DNA of 64,000 bases from Sapria himalayana (GCA_029783825.1 JAREIK010017820.1:1685001-1749000); one strand, 5' to 3'. Shown: positions 21,340 through 34,775, counted from the first letter of the stretch. Program-made: numbers and translations. Notes: generated from the sequence alone by a model not told the origin.

Positions 21340-23995
21340 TTCATCCAATTATTCCTAGGAGAGATGATGAGCTTCAAACTTTGTTTGGTGAAGATGAAAA
21401 TTATTTGAATATTGATGATGATCATGTTGAAAAAGATAATGAAGAGAAATTATTTACTAAATAAGATAAAGATATTTATATAGATGAAAGGTGATTTGTT
21501 AGAAATTTCTGATGATAACTAGATATTTATTGACTTCAAATTTATCTTATCTTGCTTATTTTGTAACTATTACACTTTAGGTGTTAATGATTTTTTTTTT
21601 CATTTTTGTGAATTTCAATGTGTTTTTATGTTTTGTAATTATGACATTTTCATGACATTTTTTTATCTTTATATATTTCAATATTAATATAACTTGATAT
21701 AGGTATGAGAGACATCCATTCAAGTGGCTGAGGATCTCAATATGTGTGGAGAGGTAGAGGAAGTTAATAATAGTCTATGGGGAAAAAACTATATTTATTT
21801 AGTGACGACAATACTATAAATGTCTCTCTGCATTCTCCTACATGTATAAATAATATATTGGCTTCACCTCATTATGACATACACATATTGATTACCATTG
21901 ATATTTTATCTTTATCTCTTTTTGTACCAGAAGGTATTATTGGCTTCAACCCACCTATTTTAGAAAATTAATGCATTAGTACTGTAGCAACGACAATAGT
22001 TGGACATTCAGAATCCATAGTTTACATACCAAGTTATGAAAAAATCTTTATTCGATCCACAATTGACAATAAACAGTACGTGACTTTCTATAATTTACTA
22101 TATGCATGTATTATAATTTTTATTTTTTTCATTTGTGAAAAATTTAATTAACTATTACTAAAATTATAAGTAAATTATATAAGTTAAAATATGATACTTT
22201 TAATTAATAACAAAAAATGATTTCGCTATTTTTCGAACATTATCATTTAAAATTAAAATAATATTTTCCTTACGAAGTTTTGGATAAGAAATAAAAATAA
22301 TATAAATATTAACTTAGTAATAGAAAAATGAGTATATTCTGTTTATATGTATATGTATGTGTTAAATGTTAAATTACTTATAAGTTTATTCCTTCTACTT
22401 CTCTTACAATCAAGAAGATATCTTTCTTTTACTTCTCTTACAATCAAAAAGATATCTAAGGATAAACTAGTTGAGAAGGGTATAGTGTGGAGTAAAGTGC
22501 ATCCAAATATGAAAGAATTTTATTGGGAATAATTTGAGGTATAATTTTCATGCATTTACTTATTTTTTTAACTTGGTTTAATATGAAATACTCTTAAAAT
22601 AAATACATTGCAATGTATTCTTGTTTTATTTGAGTTTTGTAGAAAAAAATATAAATAGAATAATATTTTGGTGATCATGTTGAATGATACATGGAGACAT
22701 GTGGCTAGTGTGAGATACAATGACGAGCTTGATAAATGAAAAAAAATATGGTAAAGATGTAAAACCTAATAATATTCATTTTAATGTTTGGATGAAGTAG
22801 TGAGAATACTATAGTTGTGAGGAGTTCATGGCCTTTTTCTCATATAGTTTTACACAGTCATTGATCAGAGAAAGCAGGTGAAGGATCAAGACTTTCGAAA
22901 CATATTGGAGGTTCAAAGGCAACCAACCAATACTCAAAAGATTTGGTAAAATTATCTTTCATAAATTATTATTATTTAAATTTTATGAATGCAAATGATA
23001 ATATATGTGTGACAATGTATCATGTATCTCAATAACTATTTTTTTAGAAGGCCAAGTTAAGATGTACACCAACACCATTTATGGTGTTAAAGCGAATACA
23101 TAAGAAGAAAGTTGGATCATTTGTAGACAAGCAATAAAATGATATTAATTTTAGTTTCTCAATTTATACTTATAGAGTCACTTGTAATATACAATTATTG
23201 AAAGAAAACAATGTAAAATAATCTATTTTTTGGCATTAACTAGAATTAATATGCAAAGTCAAATATTTTTTTACCATAACTAACGAGTTATCATATATGG
23301 GCTCATTAAATGTAATAACTAATTTTATTTTTATGTTATTTTTTAGTAGTGTGAAGACAATTTCATGTACTTGTATATATTTTATCTAAATAAAGTAATG
23401 ATGAGCAATATTGTATTTTAACAATTGTAGGAAGGTGTAGAGAATATGATTGTCTTTGCTTCATAATATTAACAAATCCTTCTACCGAGGTGCTAGAGAT
23501 TAATGTTACGTATATTTACTTTTAGGCTGTCAGAGTAGAGCCAAAAAAATGGTGAGTATATAGTTTTGGTACCCATACATCTACATTTCATCAAGGTTTT
23601 ATTTGGAGGTCTTTATCACCATCTTCAAATTATAATAATCTATTTGATGAGAGATTGTGCGAGGAGATGTAAGAAATTCAGGATATATTGAAGAGAAAAA
23701 AAAAATAAGGTAATGCAATAAAAGAATGATAAGATGCAACAAAAGAATGATAAGATAGAACAAAAGAATGAAAAGATGCAACAAAAGTTCGAAGAGATAC
23801 GAAAGGACATTGAAGAAATAAAAAAATAGAGGCTAAAAGAATGAAAAGAGAAGAGACAATATAACAAAAGATTTTAAAGATGGAGAAAATAATATTCAAG
23901 TTGGCAGGTATATTATCTCTTTTTTATCATTGTGAAGAGGATCCATCCAGATCTACAGAGGATAATACTTACTCGACAAAGACTCATGGTTGTTT
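21340..23995 (+). pseudogene. CACTA ORF1-like protein remnant (Transposase_24 / PF03004 type)
   Basis: Scattered, frame-shifted fragments follow the ORF1 order. First is a VxWSKVxxNMKEFYWE block at 22460-22530, then NNIHFNVWMK and EYYSCEEF at 22760-22830. A TPTPFMVLKRIHKKKVGSFVDKQ-like block follows at 23060-23140. A short segment ending FDERLCEEM lies at 23640-23670, with an acidic/basic coiled-coil-like stretch to 23.9 kb. Long AT-rich gaps with stops between blocks may be introns or decay. Minus-strand open frames at 23599-23899 are artefacts of the coiled-coil composition. Its biochemical role in the family is not settled. Confidence 0.6.
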
Positions 23996-24189
23996 GTGAA
24001 ATTGAATTATTAATTTTTTGCAATGAAAATTTTTGATGTAAAATTTTGGTTTTTATGTTATTATTTTTTTATGAATATATATAGTAATTGAAGGACTTTT
24101 ATGTTTGTTATGTAAGGTGTTACTCAGTAGTGGATGTTATGTGAATGTACTTGTTTTATTTTATTTTTGTATATTTTATATATTGTATA

Positions 24190-24536
24190 TAGCAAACAAA
24201 TGCTATTAAAAATGAGACATGTTTCTGTTGCAAAAAATAGAAATGGAAAATAGCATTTCTAAATTCATTTCTAATTTAGAAACAAATCTTATGTTTTTTA
24301 TTTTATTTTGTTCTAATTTAGTGACATAATCCAAGATTTAATTTCCATTGCTAAAATTAGTGATAGAAAAATTATGTCACATATTATAGAAATTCAGATC
24401 ATTATCCATTGCTAAAATTTAGAAATGAGCACTTTAGAAACGCATTCTTTTCATTTCTAATTTCATCGCTATTTGAACATTACGACGAAATTAGAAATAG
24501 AATTGGGCATTTCTAATTTTATATTTTCTTATAATG
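24190..24536 (+). repeat. CACTA copy 2 right terminus and subterminal repeats
   Basis: Many copies of (a)tttctaattt / agaaatg words in both orientations, plus the block gctaaaatttagaaa and gagcactttagaaa (24411-24440) shared with copy 1 at 4855-4884. It ends ttttcttataatg. Confidence 0.7.
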
Positions 24537-24687
24537 ATATAAGTTTCCTTAACATTCATCAATACTAACAAAAAGGTGCACCTAATTTATTTTTGGATAT
24601 TTGTGCTTTGTTGAACATAAAATATCTGTTTGCGTGTGTGGGTGTGTGCATATGTATATGTATGTGAGTATATATATACATATATAT

Positions 24688-24693
<6 letters not shown>

Positions 24694-24724
<31 letters not shown>
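24694..24724. repeat. (CA)n microsatellite
   Basis: About 15 CA units in the left arm of the hairpin. Confidence 0.9.
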
Positions 24725-24726
<2 letters not shown>

Positions 24727-25177
24727 TATTAAACTTTTCATAATTAAAAAAAATATACTAGATTCTAAAATAATTAAATTTTTTGCACTAAACTTTTCAT
24801 AATTAAAAAAAAGTATGCTAGATTCTAAACTAATTATGGTTTGATGCCCTAAAATTAATTAACTCGAATTTGTTTTTGAAATAAAAAAAAATAAATTTAA
24901 ATTTTTATTATTTGATTAACTCACATTGGAAAGTATGAAATAATTTAATCCTTTAGCAAGGGCAACATAGGATTCAAACCCATGTCATCTACTTTCCAAA
25001 ATCGAGCAAACCTCTCTGTCAAAAATATATTATCATTGGACAAACAAATTGAAATACTCATATATAAATAAATAATATATGGATATAGCTACCTAAGTAT
25101 ACGTAAATATATATAGATATAAAAACATATATAAATCAACAAGCACATATATATATATATACCTATATAAACATATG

Positions 25178-25197
25178 TGTGTGTGTGTGTGTGTGTT
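25178..25197. repeat. (GT)n microsatellite
   Basis: About 10 GT units at the start of the right arm, the complement of the CA run seen in the other strand. Confidence 0.85.
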
Positions 25198-25660
25198 TGT
25201 CGATTTATATATGTTTTTATATCTATATATATTTTTGTATATTTATATAATTGTTTTCATATATTTCTTATTTATATATAAGTATTTTAATTTTTTTGTC
25301 CAATGATAATATACTTGTGACCGAGTGATTGATTTGGCTATGTCAAGTAAATGACATTGGTTTGAATTCCATGTTGCCCCTACTATAAGATTAAATTATT
25401 TCATGCTTGTCAATGTTAGTTAATCAAATAATTAAATTATTTTTTTTTTCCAAATTTACGAAGACAAAATCGAGTTAATAAATTTTAGTATCTAAAAACT
25501 TAATTATTTTAGAATATGATATTTTTTAAAATTACAAAAAGTTTGGTACACAGAAACTTAATTATTTTAGAATTTGATATATATTTTTTTAATTATGAAA
25601 AATTTAGTCCCTATAATACAAATATTTTATATTTGCTACACCAAAACACATTTATCCCTA

Positions 25661-27010
25661 AAAATAATAATGTTTCTACATATTCAAATATATTATTTTA
25701 CATACTCTAAAAATTAAGCACATAAAAAATAGAAGTTAGATTGGGTTAAGGCTATTGACATCTAGCCTAATCTGGTTGGTAAATATTTAAGTACAACAAA
25801 ACTTAAATACTTTTAATTTTGAAGCAATAATATTAAATAAATGGTAACAATATATAAATAATTTTATATTCGTATCCCAAAATTTAATTTTCATGATTAT
25901 ATTTGGGTACCAAAACTTAAATTTCTTAATTTTACGACCTTTTTTATTATAAAATGGATAAAATAATGTTTGTTTTAGATTAAAATTTGTGTGTTGATAA
26001 ATGATACTTATATTTGCCTCTCTGTGTGTGTGTGTGTGTGTGTTAATATAATATAATATTGTATTATACTATAAAAAAATTTGAATTCATTTTTATAAAA
26101 CATAATAATATAATGACATCATTTTATATTATTAAAATAAATAAAATCTAATTTTATATTATATATACTTATAAATCAATCATTTTGTTTCATATCATAC
26201 AAAAAAAAAAAAAACAGAATCATTATATAATTTCTAAAATTTAAAAAATAAACTAATTCTTAATTTAAATTTCATATAAATATTGATACAATATTCTATT
26301 AGTTCATTATTTTTGAACTAAATAATGTAATAACTTTGTTTTCTATTATTAAAAAATATAAAATAAAATTTTAAATTTTTATTTAAAACTATTTTACTTA
26401 TTTTTTTTATTTTTTTATACAATATAAAACATGTGCTTAATCAATAATCTTTTCCTATAAAATTAATAAAATAATCATTATTATGTAATACAAATACTTT
26501 TATTTTAATATTATTAAATAATAAAAGAATTGTGTTAAATATATTTTAAAAAAATATGTGAACTAATTTTTTTTTATCTGATGAAATAAAAAAAATAATA
26601 TTTTTAAAATTATATATATTTTAAATAATGAAGAAAATATTTTTTTTAATTCCATTTAAAAAGTAATTGAATTTTTCTATAATATTATGTTTAATGTAAA
26701 ACAAAAAGTACTTATCCATTTTATAATATAAAATTAAATGATTATTTACTTTATTATCAAAGAAATTGAAAATATTTGTCTAATATTTTTATGAAATAAA
26801 AAAGATTATTATATTTATCAATAAAATTTAAATTCAAAGTCTTACTTATTTAATAAAATGAAATATAAAAATAATTCATGTATATATATATAATATAATA
26901 TAATATAATAACACCAATAACATGATAATTCCGATAACAAAAGAGGATTGATACTTTAATCCTAGAGATATATGTTTGATAGAGATACTAAATGATTCAA
27001 GTAATGACAT
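25661..27010. other. Very AT-rich interval with no recognised gene
   Basis: Contains a (TG)n run at about 26020-26042 and long A/T blocks. No coding similarity or termini seen. Confidence 0.5.
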
Positions 27011-29120
27011 CATGGTATGAAATTTGTTTGGCACTCAATCAGGCAGATCTTTGTAGAGTCATGCCATGTCGTGTCAGTTTTGGGTAGGTTAACAAGAAGC
27101 ATGAATTGAATGTTTATTGTTATAATATTTTAAAATTTTAATTTTATATTTATCCAATAAAAAATATAATATTTAATTATCAAAATAAAATAATTAAAAA
27201 AACAAATTTGCATATGCATAGTGGTTTGATATTTATAATGCATTATAAAATTAATTGAATTAAAATGAAATTAATAACAAAAAAAATTATTTGAAATTTA
27301 TCAATTCCAAAATAAAAATAATCCAAAAAAAAAATTTATAAGCATAATATCAATATGATATATATTATAATGTAAAGCATAGTTGATAAAAATACAAAAA
27401 TAAACAAAATATTATTTTGTATGAAAAAAATAATCAAAAATAGTACAAGCTCCATGTCTATAATATGACAGTATAGATATAAATCATCATCACCATGTAT
27501 ATATCTGAAGATATATTTCGCTAGTAGTAACTTCAATATTATTGATCTCGATATCATTTGGGTCATCATCCTCCAACAACTCTTTTACTTTATCATAAAT
27601 AATAATTTCAAATCTTGATAGGTCTTCCAGTATGCAAGTATCTCTAAGTATATCTGATCATAGTCTTAATCTATTATCTAAGATAATATAAACTATCTTA
27701 GAAAATTAAACTCTGATGTATTGCTAAATATTTGAGTGGTCAGTAGATCATATGATATTGTAGATAGCACATGATAGATGGATTCGATTGATTTTCACTA
27801 ACTCAAAATGTCAAACTCCTTATTATCATCATATGATAAGAAGAAGTAGTAATTAGTATCTAAGTAGCGAGATAACTTGCTCATATTTGATATACCATTC
27901 TATTATTTTCTCATAATTAATTGAATGAAAAAATTATTATTTTCTAATATGATATTTATGTCCATACTTGAAGTCTCGCTTTACGTATCATTCCTAGTGT
28001 CATAATAAATTTTTGTGATTTGTTCATGCAATTTGATATTTACCCCAATATATCCCTCATTGCATAAAAGAAGAAAGAGGGAAGAAAGAGGGAAGCGTGA
28101 GGGAAGGAAAGAGTTGATTCTAGAAACTATAAAGGCAACTAAGTAATATAGAGTTGGAATGTAGGACCAATATTTTAAATATTTGATTTCAATCTCAATA
28201 GCCTTTTACAAAATATAGGGTATAATCTATACATGCTAAATATACTATTAATATCATATAAGCACCCAAGTGCATTGCAAGTGGTGAGAGTGTACACAGA
28301 TGAATACATATTCGCCATGTCATAAAAAATTTTCTAGAATTTCATAAAAGAAATTCATGTATCCCAATTAAAATTACCAATAATATGTTCGCCACTTTTA
28401 TTATTGACATAATCATATATCATGTGTTGGTAACCAAACCATGACTCTAATATAATATAGGTATAATTCCAATGGTAATTCACAACTATTGGATTTTTTT
28501 TCTTTTTAAGCCATATTGACAAATAGACAGCTAAATTATTATTGTTTGCTAGAAACTCCAAGGTATTTTGATTAATTTCTTGATTTTTCTAAAGTGAAGG
28601 AAACACATTTCATTCTTGTTTGTACTATTAAGTTAATTACATGACATATATATCTAATGTGAAAATTCTCACATAATGATCATTCTCTAATGGTTCTAAT
28701 AAACATACTATTGGTTACTTTATTATTAGAAGTATTATCGAATGTAATATTAAATATTTAATTCTAATAGTCATATTCCCTCAAAATCCTAGTCAAACAC
28801 TTATATATGGTAGGAGACTATCAAGAGGATAAAGAATCTCAGAAAAATCCAAAATTTTTTTTATTACATTTTTTATTTTTAATATACATAGTAGACTGTA
28901 AGACATGCAAATGATGCATTATCACGACTAGTTAAGATGTCGGAAGTCATGCATGTATACCACTCAATTATATCTTCTAAATTCATTAATTACTAATTAT
29001 TTTTCAAACTTTATATATTTTATCATGTAATTTTTATTTGTGATTCTATGAATCTTATGATAAGTACTCTATAAGTATGTCTACATAATACTAACTATCC
29101 AAAGACTAACTGAAAAACTA
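27011..29120 (-). pseudogene. hAT transposase remnant, copy 1 (minus strand)
   Basis: Minus-strand blocks follow hAT order from high to low coordinate. Near 28.45-28.36 kb is NYHWNYTYIILESW, equivalent to the hAT 'TRWNSTYLMLE' motif. About 27.88-27.55 kb holds the C-terminal dimerisation region, recognisable by its alignment to copy 3 (an RLRL...ILRDTCILEDL segment matching the 'RSRLKPEIVEALVCTQDWL' position). The catalytic acidic residues are not identifiable. A short gtcatgcc-rich patch at 27040-27100 corresponds to the subterminal patches beside copies 2 and 3. Frames are heavily interrupted. Confidence 0.6.
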
Positions 29121-29589
29121 ATTAGAAGACTCATTATCATAAAATGATGTCCTTTCTTATTACTCACTCAAACTTTTATGTTTGATTTATAATATATAAT
29201 TTTTTCTAAGTGATCTATCTCTTGTGAGATGTAAGAATATAATTTTTTATTATTATCTCTTGTGAGATGATAAGTCATTATCAAGTTCTATTTGATTACA
29301 CAAATATAGTAATCCAATCAACTTATAGTTCTAGATATATTAATAAAATATAGGCTGAAGGAAAATAAAATTGTGCCTTGAAATAATATAGACCTGTCAT
29401 TATCTATATTATAGCCTCATTTTTATGAAATGGCATGACTATAAATCACACATTTTTATGAAATATAGCCTCATTTTTTTCCATACTGTCACTGTCTGAT
29501 AAACAGAGGACGAGAAAACAAATAGAATAACATGTATAAAAATGACATGAGATAAAAAAAAAAGAATGGATAAAGACCTACTCAATGCC

Positions 29590-31370
29590 AACAACAAGAA
29601 TTGCCCACTCTTTATCTCTTATAATTAGCAAATTGGACCTTGCAAGATGAACTGGAGACTAAGCTTGAAAATGGAAAATGGAAAAGAAATCATTATTACT
29701 CTGTGGCAGAATAGTAGCCTGAAAATAGGGACCAGATAACTCAACTAAGGCAAAATCACCGACAAAACCAGCACCAATATCACAAAATCTACATAGAATG
29801 ATGGAAACATAACTAATTAAACATCACAAAATAGCAACACAAAACATGATGCCGAATATATGATGCATATGTCATGTACAACTCTACTTTCCACAGTTTG
29901 TAAATCAAAGCCGTGTAGAAACTAATGACAAGATTATTTGACTACAATTTCTATCTTTCGATCACAATTTTAACTATTTTTCATCTTTTTATTCTGTCCA
30001 GCCAATCTACAAAAAATATAAGTATAACAAGGGTAGCCATTAAGCATTATGCATTTTGGTAACATATATACTAATTTAATAATAAAGGGCGGCGAGGACC
30101 TGTCGTGCACCGCATAATAATCTATTCATTGAGATAATGTGTGAGAATACAACAACCATGAGGAAGAAAGATATAAATAAGCAAAGAGATTTCTATCAAT
30201 GAAGAAATGAAAAACAAAGCCATAGAGAAGCAGGCCGAGACTCTTCCACTCGACTCTTCCAGTTTGTTGTCAGCGCCATTTTAATACCTATTACATATTT
30301 TACAAATAAAATATACTAACTAATTTTTTCTAATTCAATACATTCATAATTAATATATACATATCAATGACACTTATAATAGTGACAAGGTTTATATTTT
30401 TCAGCCCCTTATTAGTCTTAACAAGCTATTATTCTTAACAATCTATTAGTCTTATCAATTAAACATCTAGTAAGTGTCATTCAATGTCTAATTATTACAT
30501 TTTACGAAAGTGTCAAGGTATAAAACGTAATTAATTTGAAGTTTTGTTGTAGTGAGTAAAGCATCAATAGCAGAGAAAATGAAAATCAGATCTTGCTACA
30601 TGAAGACACAGAGAATACGAGACCGTGAGAGAGAGAGAGTGACCAAGAAGGAATTGGGTTAGCTCCGTGCGAGGAGAACAAGAGAAGATCAAATTCAAGC
30701 TAGTATTGGGGGGAGTGAAAACAAAACATATCCTCTAAAAGGCAGAAATGTGATGGAGAAAAAAGAATCCATGAAAGTAACTTTCTAATATGATATGATT
30801 CTGCAACCTCCACATCAAAGTACAAAAAAAATCAATAAAAATGAAGAGAAGGAAACAAAAAAGTTACACTTTCACCCCTAGTTTTACTTTGAATTAATTC
30901 TAAATAGGAATCCAATGGCTCACTGAATTAACTCACAATTGTCATGATCACAAGCCCACTCACGCATGACCAAATCCTCTCCTAGAACCAAAAATGAGAA
31001 CATAACGTTCATTATTTCCCCCTATCTCTTTTTCTCTACTTGTGAATTATGATAAGTTTATGCAAAATATAAGATGAAAAACAGAAGAATTTGGAAGAAG
31101 CTGCGAATAAATGCAAAATGATCGGAACACGTTCACATTCAGTACTTAGGTTAACCTCGTCAATTTCAGTGATTCAATGCACTTTTATTTGATAAAAGTT
31201 GAAAGTATGGAAGAGCTGATACAATTATAAACTTAATGGAGAAACTTACAGGATGCTGCAAATATGACCAATGATATCGGAGACGCGAGCTTGAAGCAGA
31301 GCTGTTGGAAATGGCCGAACGTGATGAATAAGAAGCGCGACTCTTTCTAGCGATAGTTTCTTCAATATAT
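29590..31370 (-). pseudogene. Exon-like blocks of an unidentified gene or captured gene fragment
   Basis: This stretch is less AT-rich than its surroundings and reads like spliced sequence on the minus strand. A block at about 31370-31253 is open in two frames and ends at a good donor (gcatcct then gtaagt). A block at about 30985-30920 starts after ttggttctag and can read EDLVMREWACDHDNCELIQ then stop, but its phase does not fit the preceding block. A start at about 30282 reads MALTTNWKSRVEESRP. About 29.77-29.66 kb reads GAGFVGDFALVELSGPYF. I recognise none of these and cannot assemble a consistent mRNA. Confidence 0.3.
30280..30554 (+). repeat. CACTA-type right terminus, third family, first copy
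   Basis: Ends gttttgttgtagtg at 30554, the complement of CACTACAACAAAAC. It is preceded by subterminal words catctagtaagtgtcatt, acgaaagtgtcaagg and ataaaacgtaattaatt that recur before 32096. No matching left end was found. Confidence 0.6.
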
Positions 31371-31734
31371 TAAATTAAGTTAAAAATAATATTAAAATTT
31401 TCACATAATTTTATTAAATCACCTTATATTTACATTATATTTTTATTTCTCTTAGGGATAAATTAAATATTAACAAATTAATTTTAAAATTAAATATTAT
31501 TACTTATTTTATAAATAAAAAACTCAATTTTGAATGTAAAAATATTTAGATATTTTTTAATTTTATCATAAGTTTCTTTTTATTTTTAATAAATAATTTT
31601 CAACTAAAATTTGATAATTTATTATTATTATTATAGAGTAAAAATAAAAATATTATTAATTATTAAAAAAAATAAATAAGAAATTAGTTAAAAATCAATA
31701 AAATCAAAATTAAAATTTTCACATCCAAGACACT

Positions 31735-32096
31735 AATAAAAGTGAAAATGTTTTTAATTTTCAGCCCCTTATTCCTTGAAAATTTTTAAGGAGGTAAGAA
31801 ATTTTCCTAACTTATTAGTCTTAACAATGAAACATCTAGTAAGTGTCATTAAATGTCTAATTACAAATATAATAATGATATTTTATAAAAGCGTCAAGAT
31901 ATAAAGAGTCATTAATTTTAAGTTTTGTTAAATTAACAATGACACTTCTAGTAAGTGTCATAAAAATAAAATACATTATCGAAATAATGACGCTTTTAGA
32001 AAAACGTCATTAAATGTCTAATTACAAATAGAATAATGATATTTTCTGAAAGCATCAAGGAATAAAACGTCATTAATTTATTGTTTTATAGTAGTG
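31735..32096 (+). repeat. CACTA-type right terminus, third family, second copy
   Basis: Ends ttgttttatagtagtg at 32096. The preceding 350 bases contain repeated, partly inverted units: tagtaagtgtcat three times, cgtcattaa, and gacgcttttagaaaaacgtc, the usual CACTA subterminal design. Homologous to 30280-30554. Confidence 0.65.
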
Positions 32097-33010
32097 ATAA
32101 CTTCTTTCCTTCTTGTTTTTATGTTCTTTTCCTTCTAAAATACTCATAACCTTAAAATTTAGTAGAAACACATTAAAACAAAAAAATAATAATTCAAAAC
32201 ACTTCACATTCAACCATATAAAATAGATTGAATTCTTGAAAATATCATAAATATGCATAAATTATCAAATAAAACAACTCACACATTACGTAAAGTTATT
32301 TACAAAATAACCTCTATGTTCAAATACTTAATAATGTTTCAAATAAAATCTAACTAAAGTCTCAATCAAAATCCTCACATAGCCATCACGGCTTCAAACA
32401 CAAGATTGACCATTGATGTTTCTTGTAGATGAGGAAGATAGAGGTTCGCATCTAGTTCCTAGTAGGAAAAACTGAAAAAAAAACATCAAAAAACCCATTT
32501 GTATCAATCGCCACACATATTTTCCAATATATAATTTAAGAGATCAAAAATAAATTTTTAAACATGATCACATAAACTTATATATATACATGTCCATATA
32601 AGTTCATGAAACTCTAATGTGTATGTGTCAGTTTTCAAAATATTTATTTTTTAATTTTATCACATTTTCACAATGATACAAATATATAATTTATGTATAT
32701 CAAGACTCGACTAGATTATAATGAGATAAATAAAGAGAATAATTAACCTACTAGCTTCAGCTTAGCTAACACCCCCACTAGCTATACACAAACCCACTTT
32801 TGCAATTTGAAGCCCTAAGGGAGGTTTCTCGGTTTCTAACCCAACAACCACAACCTTCATTAAGCAAAAATTCGACACAAGTACATAGAGGGGTTTGGGG
32901 TTATTCTTTGAAGAGCATACCTAATCCATGAATCTATGCATATTATTGTAGTTTTACATCGTTATATCTTGGCTAGGACTAATACTTGCCTTAAAAACAT
33001 AAATCCAATA

Positions 33011-33045
<35 letters not shown>

Positions 33046-34775
33046 GTATGTATGTATGTATATGTATATATATTTCAAAATTATGTAAATTTAATTCAAA
33101 ATATTAATAACTCATATAAGTTCAAAATAATACATAAAAATTTTGATAATTGTATTTTAGTATATTTCAATTTCAAAATAAGCCATTCAATCCATCATCC
33201 ATCATTTTGGCACTATCTGTAGATAGCAAAATGCAATTTTTTAATTTTTTGAAATTTAAATTTTTCTTAAAATTATGTGTGTAAATGAGTTTCTAAATTT
33301 TTCAAAAAAATTATTTTAATGCTATGAAGATCATGATTTTCCATCAATTATTCATATTTAAATATTATCATATAAATTTTATGAAACTCATTTTTAAAAT
33401 CCAAAAAATCATTTATATCAATACACATAACACAACATATAAAAAATTTGTATTTGTTTCTAATAATATGAAATATGAAAATTTCACATAAAATTTTAGA
33501 GATTTCTAATCTTTACTAAGTATTTCAATGGCTTAACCCTCAAACCCTAGCTCTGATATTTTAATAGATTTCAATAACCTTAATTCATATTTGAAAAACT
33601 AAAAGAATATAAAATTGAGGTGGTGATTTGTATAATTTCAACCCTAATTAAATAAGTCAAGCAAGAAAATGGAATTATATCATCAAACATATATATTATT
33701 CTTCATTTTCAAGAGTGTCGCTTTTGAATGGTTATTTTGAGTTGAAAAGAATAAGTTATTGAGCTTAATCACTTCATAAAATGAATTTTTACAAAAACCA
33801 TGAATATTATGTTTTAAATGTAATATATTTCTAAAGAAATAGCGGAGAAGAGAATAAAAACAAAAGAAGAAGAAAAAAACAAAAAGTAAATCATGAAAGA
33901 TAAAGAGATTTGAAAGAAACAAATATATTAATTTTCATTTAATAATAAAAGGATCAAATTGCTCATATGATTCAAATTGGTCCAATAATATTTTCTCTAA
34001 AACTTCTAAAATAGCAAATTTAGTACTATTTTCACTATCATCCAAATAAAATTCATTTTTAAACATAAAAAAAATTAACATTTATATATCTCAATATTTA
34101 ACCAATTTGGCTAATTTAAATCAATATCTAAAATAAAAAAAATGAAAATACCTTGTTGGGCCTCATAGCGAATTCAGAAAATGAAACAAAGTCTAATTTT
34201 TAAAAATCACCACAATATATAGAAATAAGAATATGGTTATCCAACAAGCTATGAAATGCAGACACTACCAATTTTTAATGCCCAATCATGGGGGCAAGAC
34301 TAACCCATTGACACGTTGGCTAAGATGTAGCATGAGCCTTGTCATTTTAGCACCTCTCCAAAAAAAAAAATGCTAACACAACATATCTCATTGGCCTATC
34401 GGCTACCAATATCATGTCGAGTCATGCCAGGTAGATTTGGTCCATGCAAAACCCATAATTGCCATGGACTAAGAATGCCTTGAACTCATGCTAGCTTTTG
34501 ATTCATTTCAAGCTAGTCTACATTTGCTTTACCTAACCATTCCACCAGCCATGCAACATGCTAGCCAATACCTATCCTAGGCATGGTTTCGACCATGATG
34601 GGCCATGCTGTGAGTCATGATCATGCTACCTGATCTATTGGACACTTCTAAGTAAGAGACTATGTATTTTTATTTCATGAAATGATACTTCAAATTTTTT
34701 AATCTTGATTAGAAATAAATAATCTTTTCCTTTATAAATGATCTCAAATTATGGGCGATGTAAGAATTATAGAGG
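32097..34775. repeat. Dispersed repeat R1, copy A (long)
   Basis: About 2.6 kb alignable end to end with 53155-55690 and in part with 50308-51690. Landmarks: ataacttct..ccttctaaaatactcataacc at the left, ctaacacccccactagctatacacaaac, catagaggggtttgggg, ccctcaaaccctagctctgatatttta, and a GC-richer right part (gtcgagtcatgccagg, ctattggacacttcta). The right end resembles an Ac-like hAT terminus. agctctgatatttta resembles a reversed LTR-retrotransposon primer-binding site. So the family class is unresolved. No coding frame. Confidence 0.75.
33009..33064. repeat. (GT)n(AT)n(GTAT)n compound microsatellite
   Basis: About 11 GT units, then AT and GTAT units, inside R1 copy A; reduced to an AT run in copy C (about 54060). 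Confidence 0.9.

Larger units (their letters stand above)
19966..24536 (+). mobile_element. Decayed CACTA (En/Spm) transposon, copy 2
   Basis: Plus-strand order: the C-terminal end of a TNP2-type transposase (19966-20250), a gap containing a non-autonomous hAT element (20790-21338), ORF1-like Transposase_24 fragments (about 21.7-23.9 kb), then a subterminal repeat region ending ttttcttataatg at 24536. That ending is the canonical TTTTCTTGTAGTG with two changes. The left terminus and the catalytic part of the transposase are missing. Confidence 0.7.
24592..25660. repeat. ~1.07-kb near-palindromic inverted repeat (long hairpin or foldback element)
   Basis: The left arm (about 24592-25130) and right arm (about 25200-25660) are reverse complements over ~430 or more bases. 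Shared blocks include aataatttaatc, gggcaacat, attcaaacc, aatgtcat, tatattatcattggacaaa, tatagatataaaaacatatataaatc and actttt-cataattaaaaaa. The loop and left flank have grown CA/GT and AT microsatellites. The right end (tacaccaaaacacatttatccct) resembles the arm end of the 7354-8076 foldback element (agggataattatgttttggtgta). No target duplication was found and no frame codes. Confidence 0.75.

Noticed and set aside
23599..23899. Phe/Ser/Ile-rich minus-strand frames resembling membrane proteins
   Set aside because: They are the complement of a Lys/Glu-rich coiled-coil-like CACTA ORF1 segment read on the plus strand.
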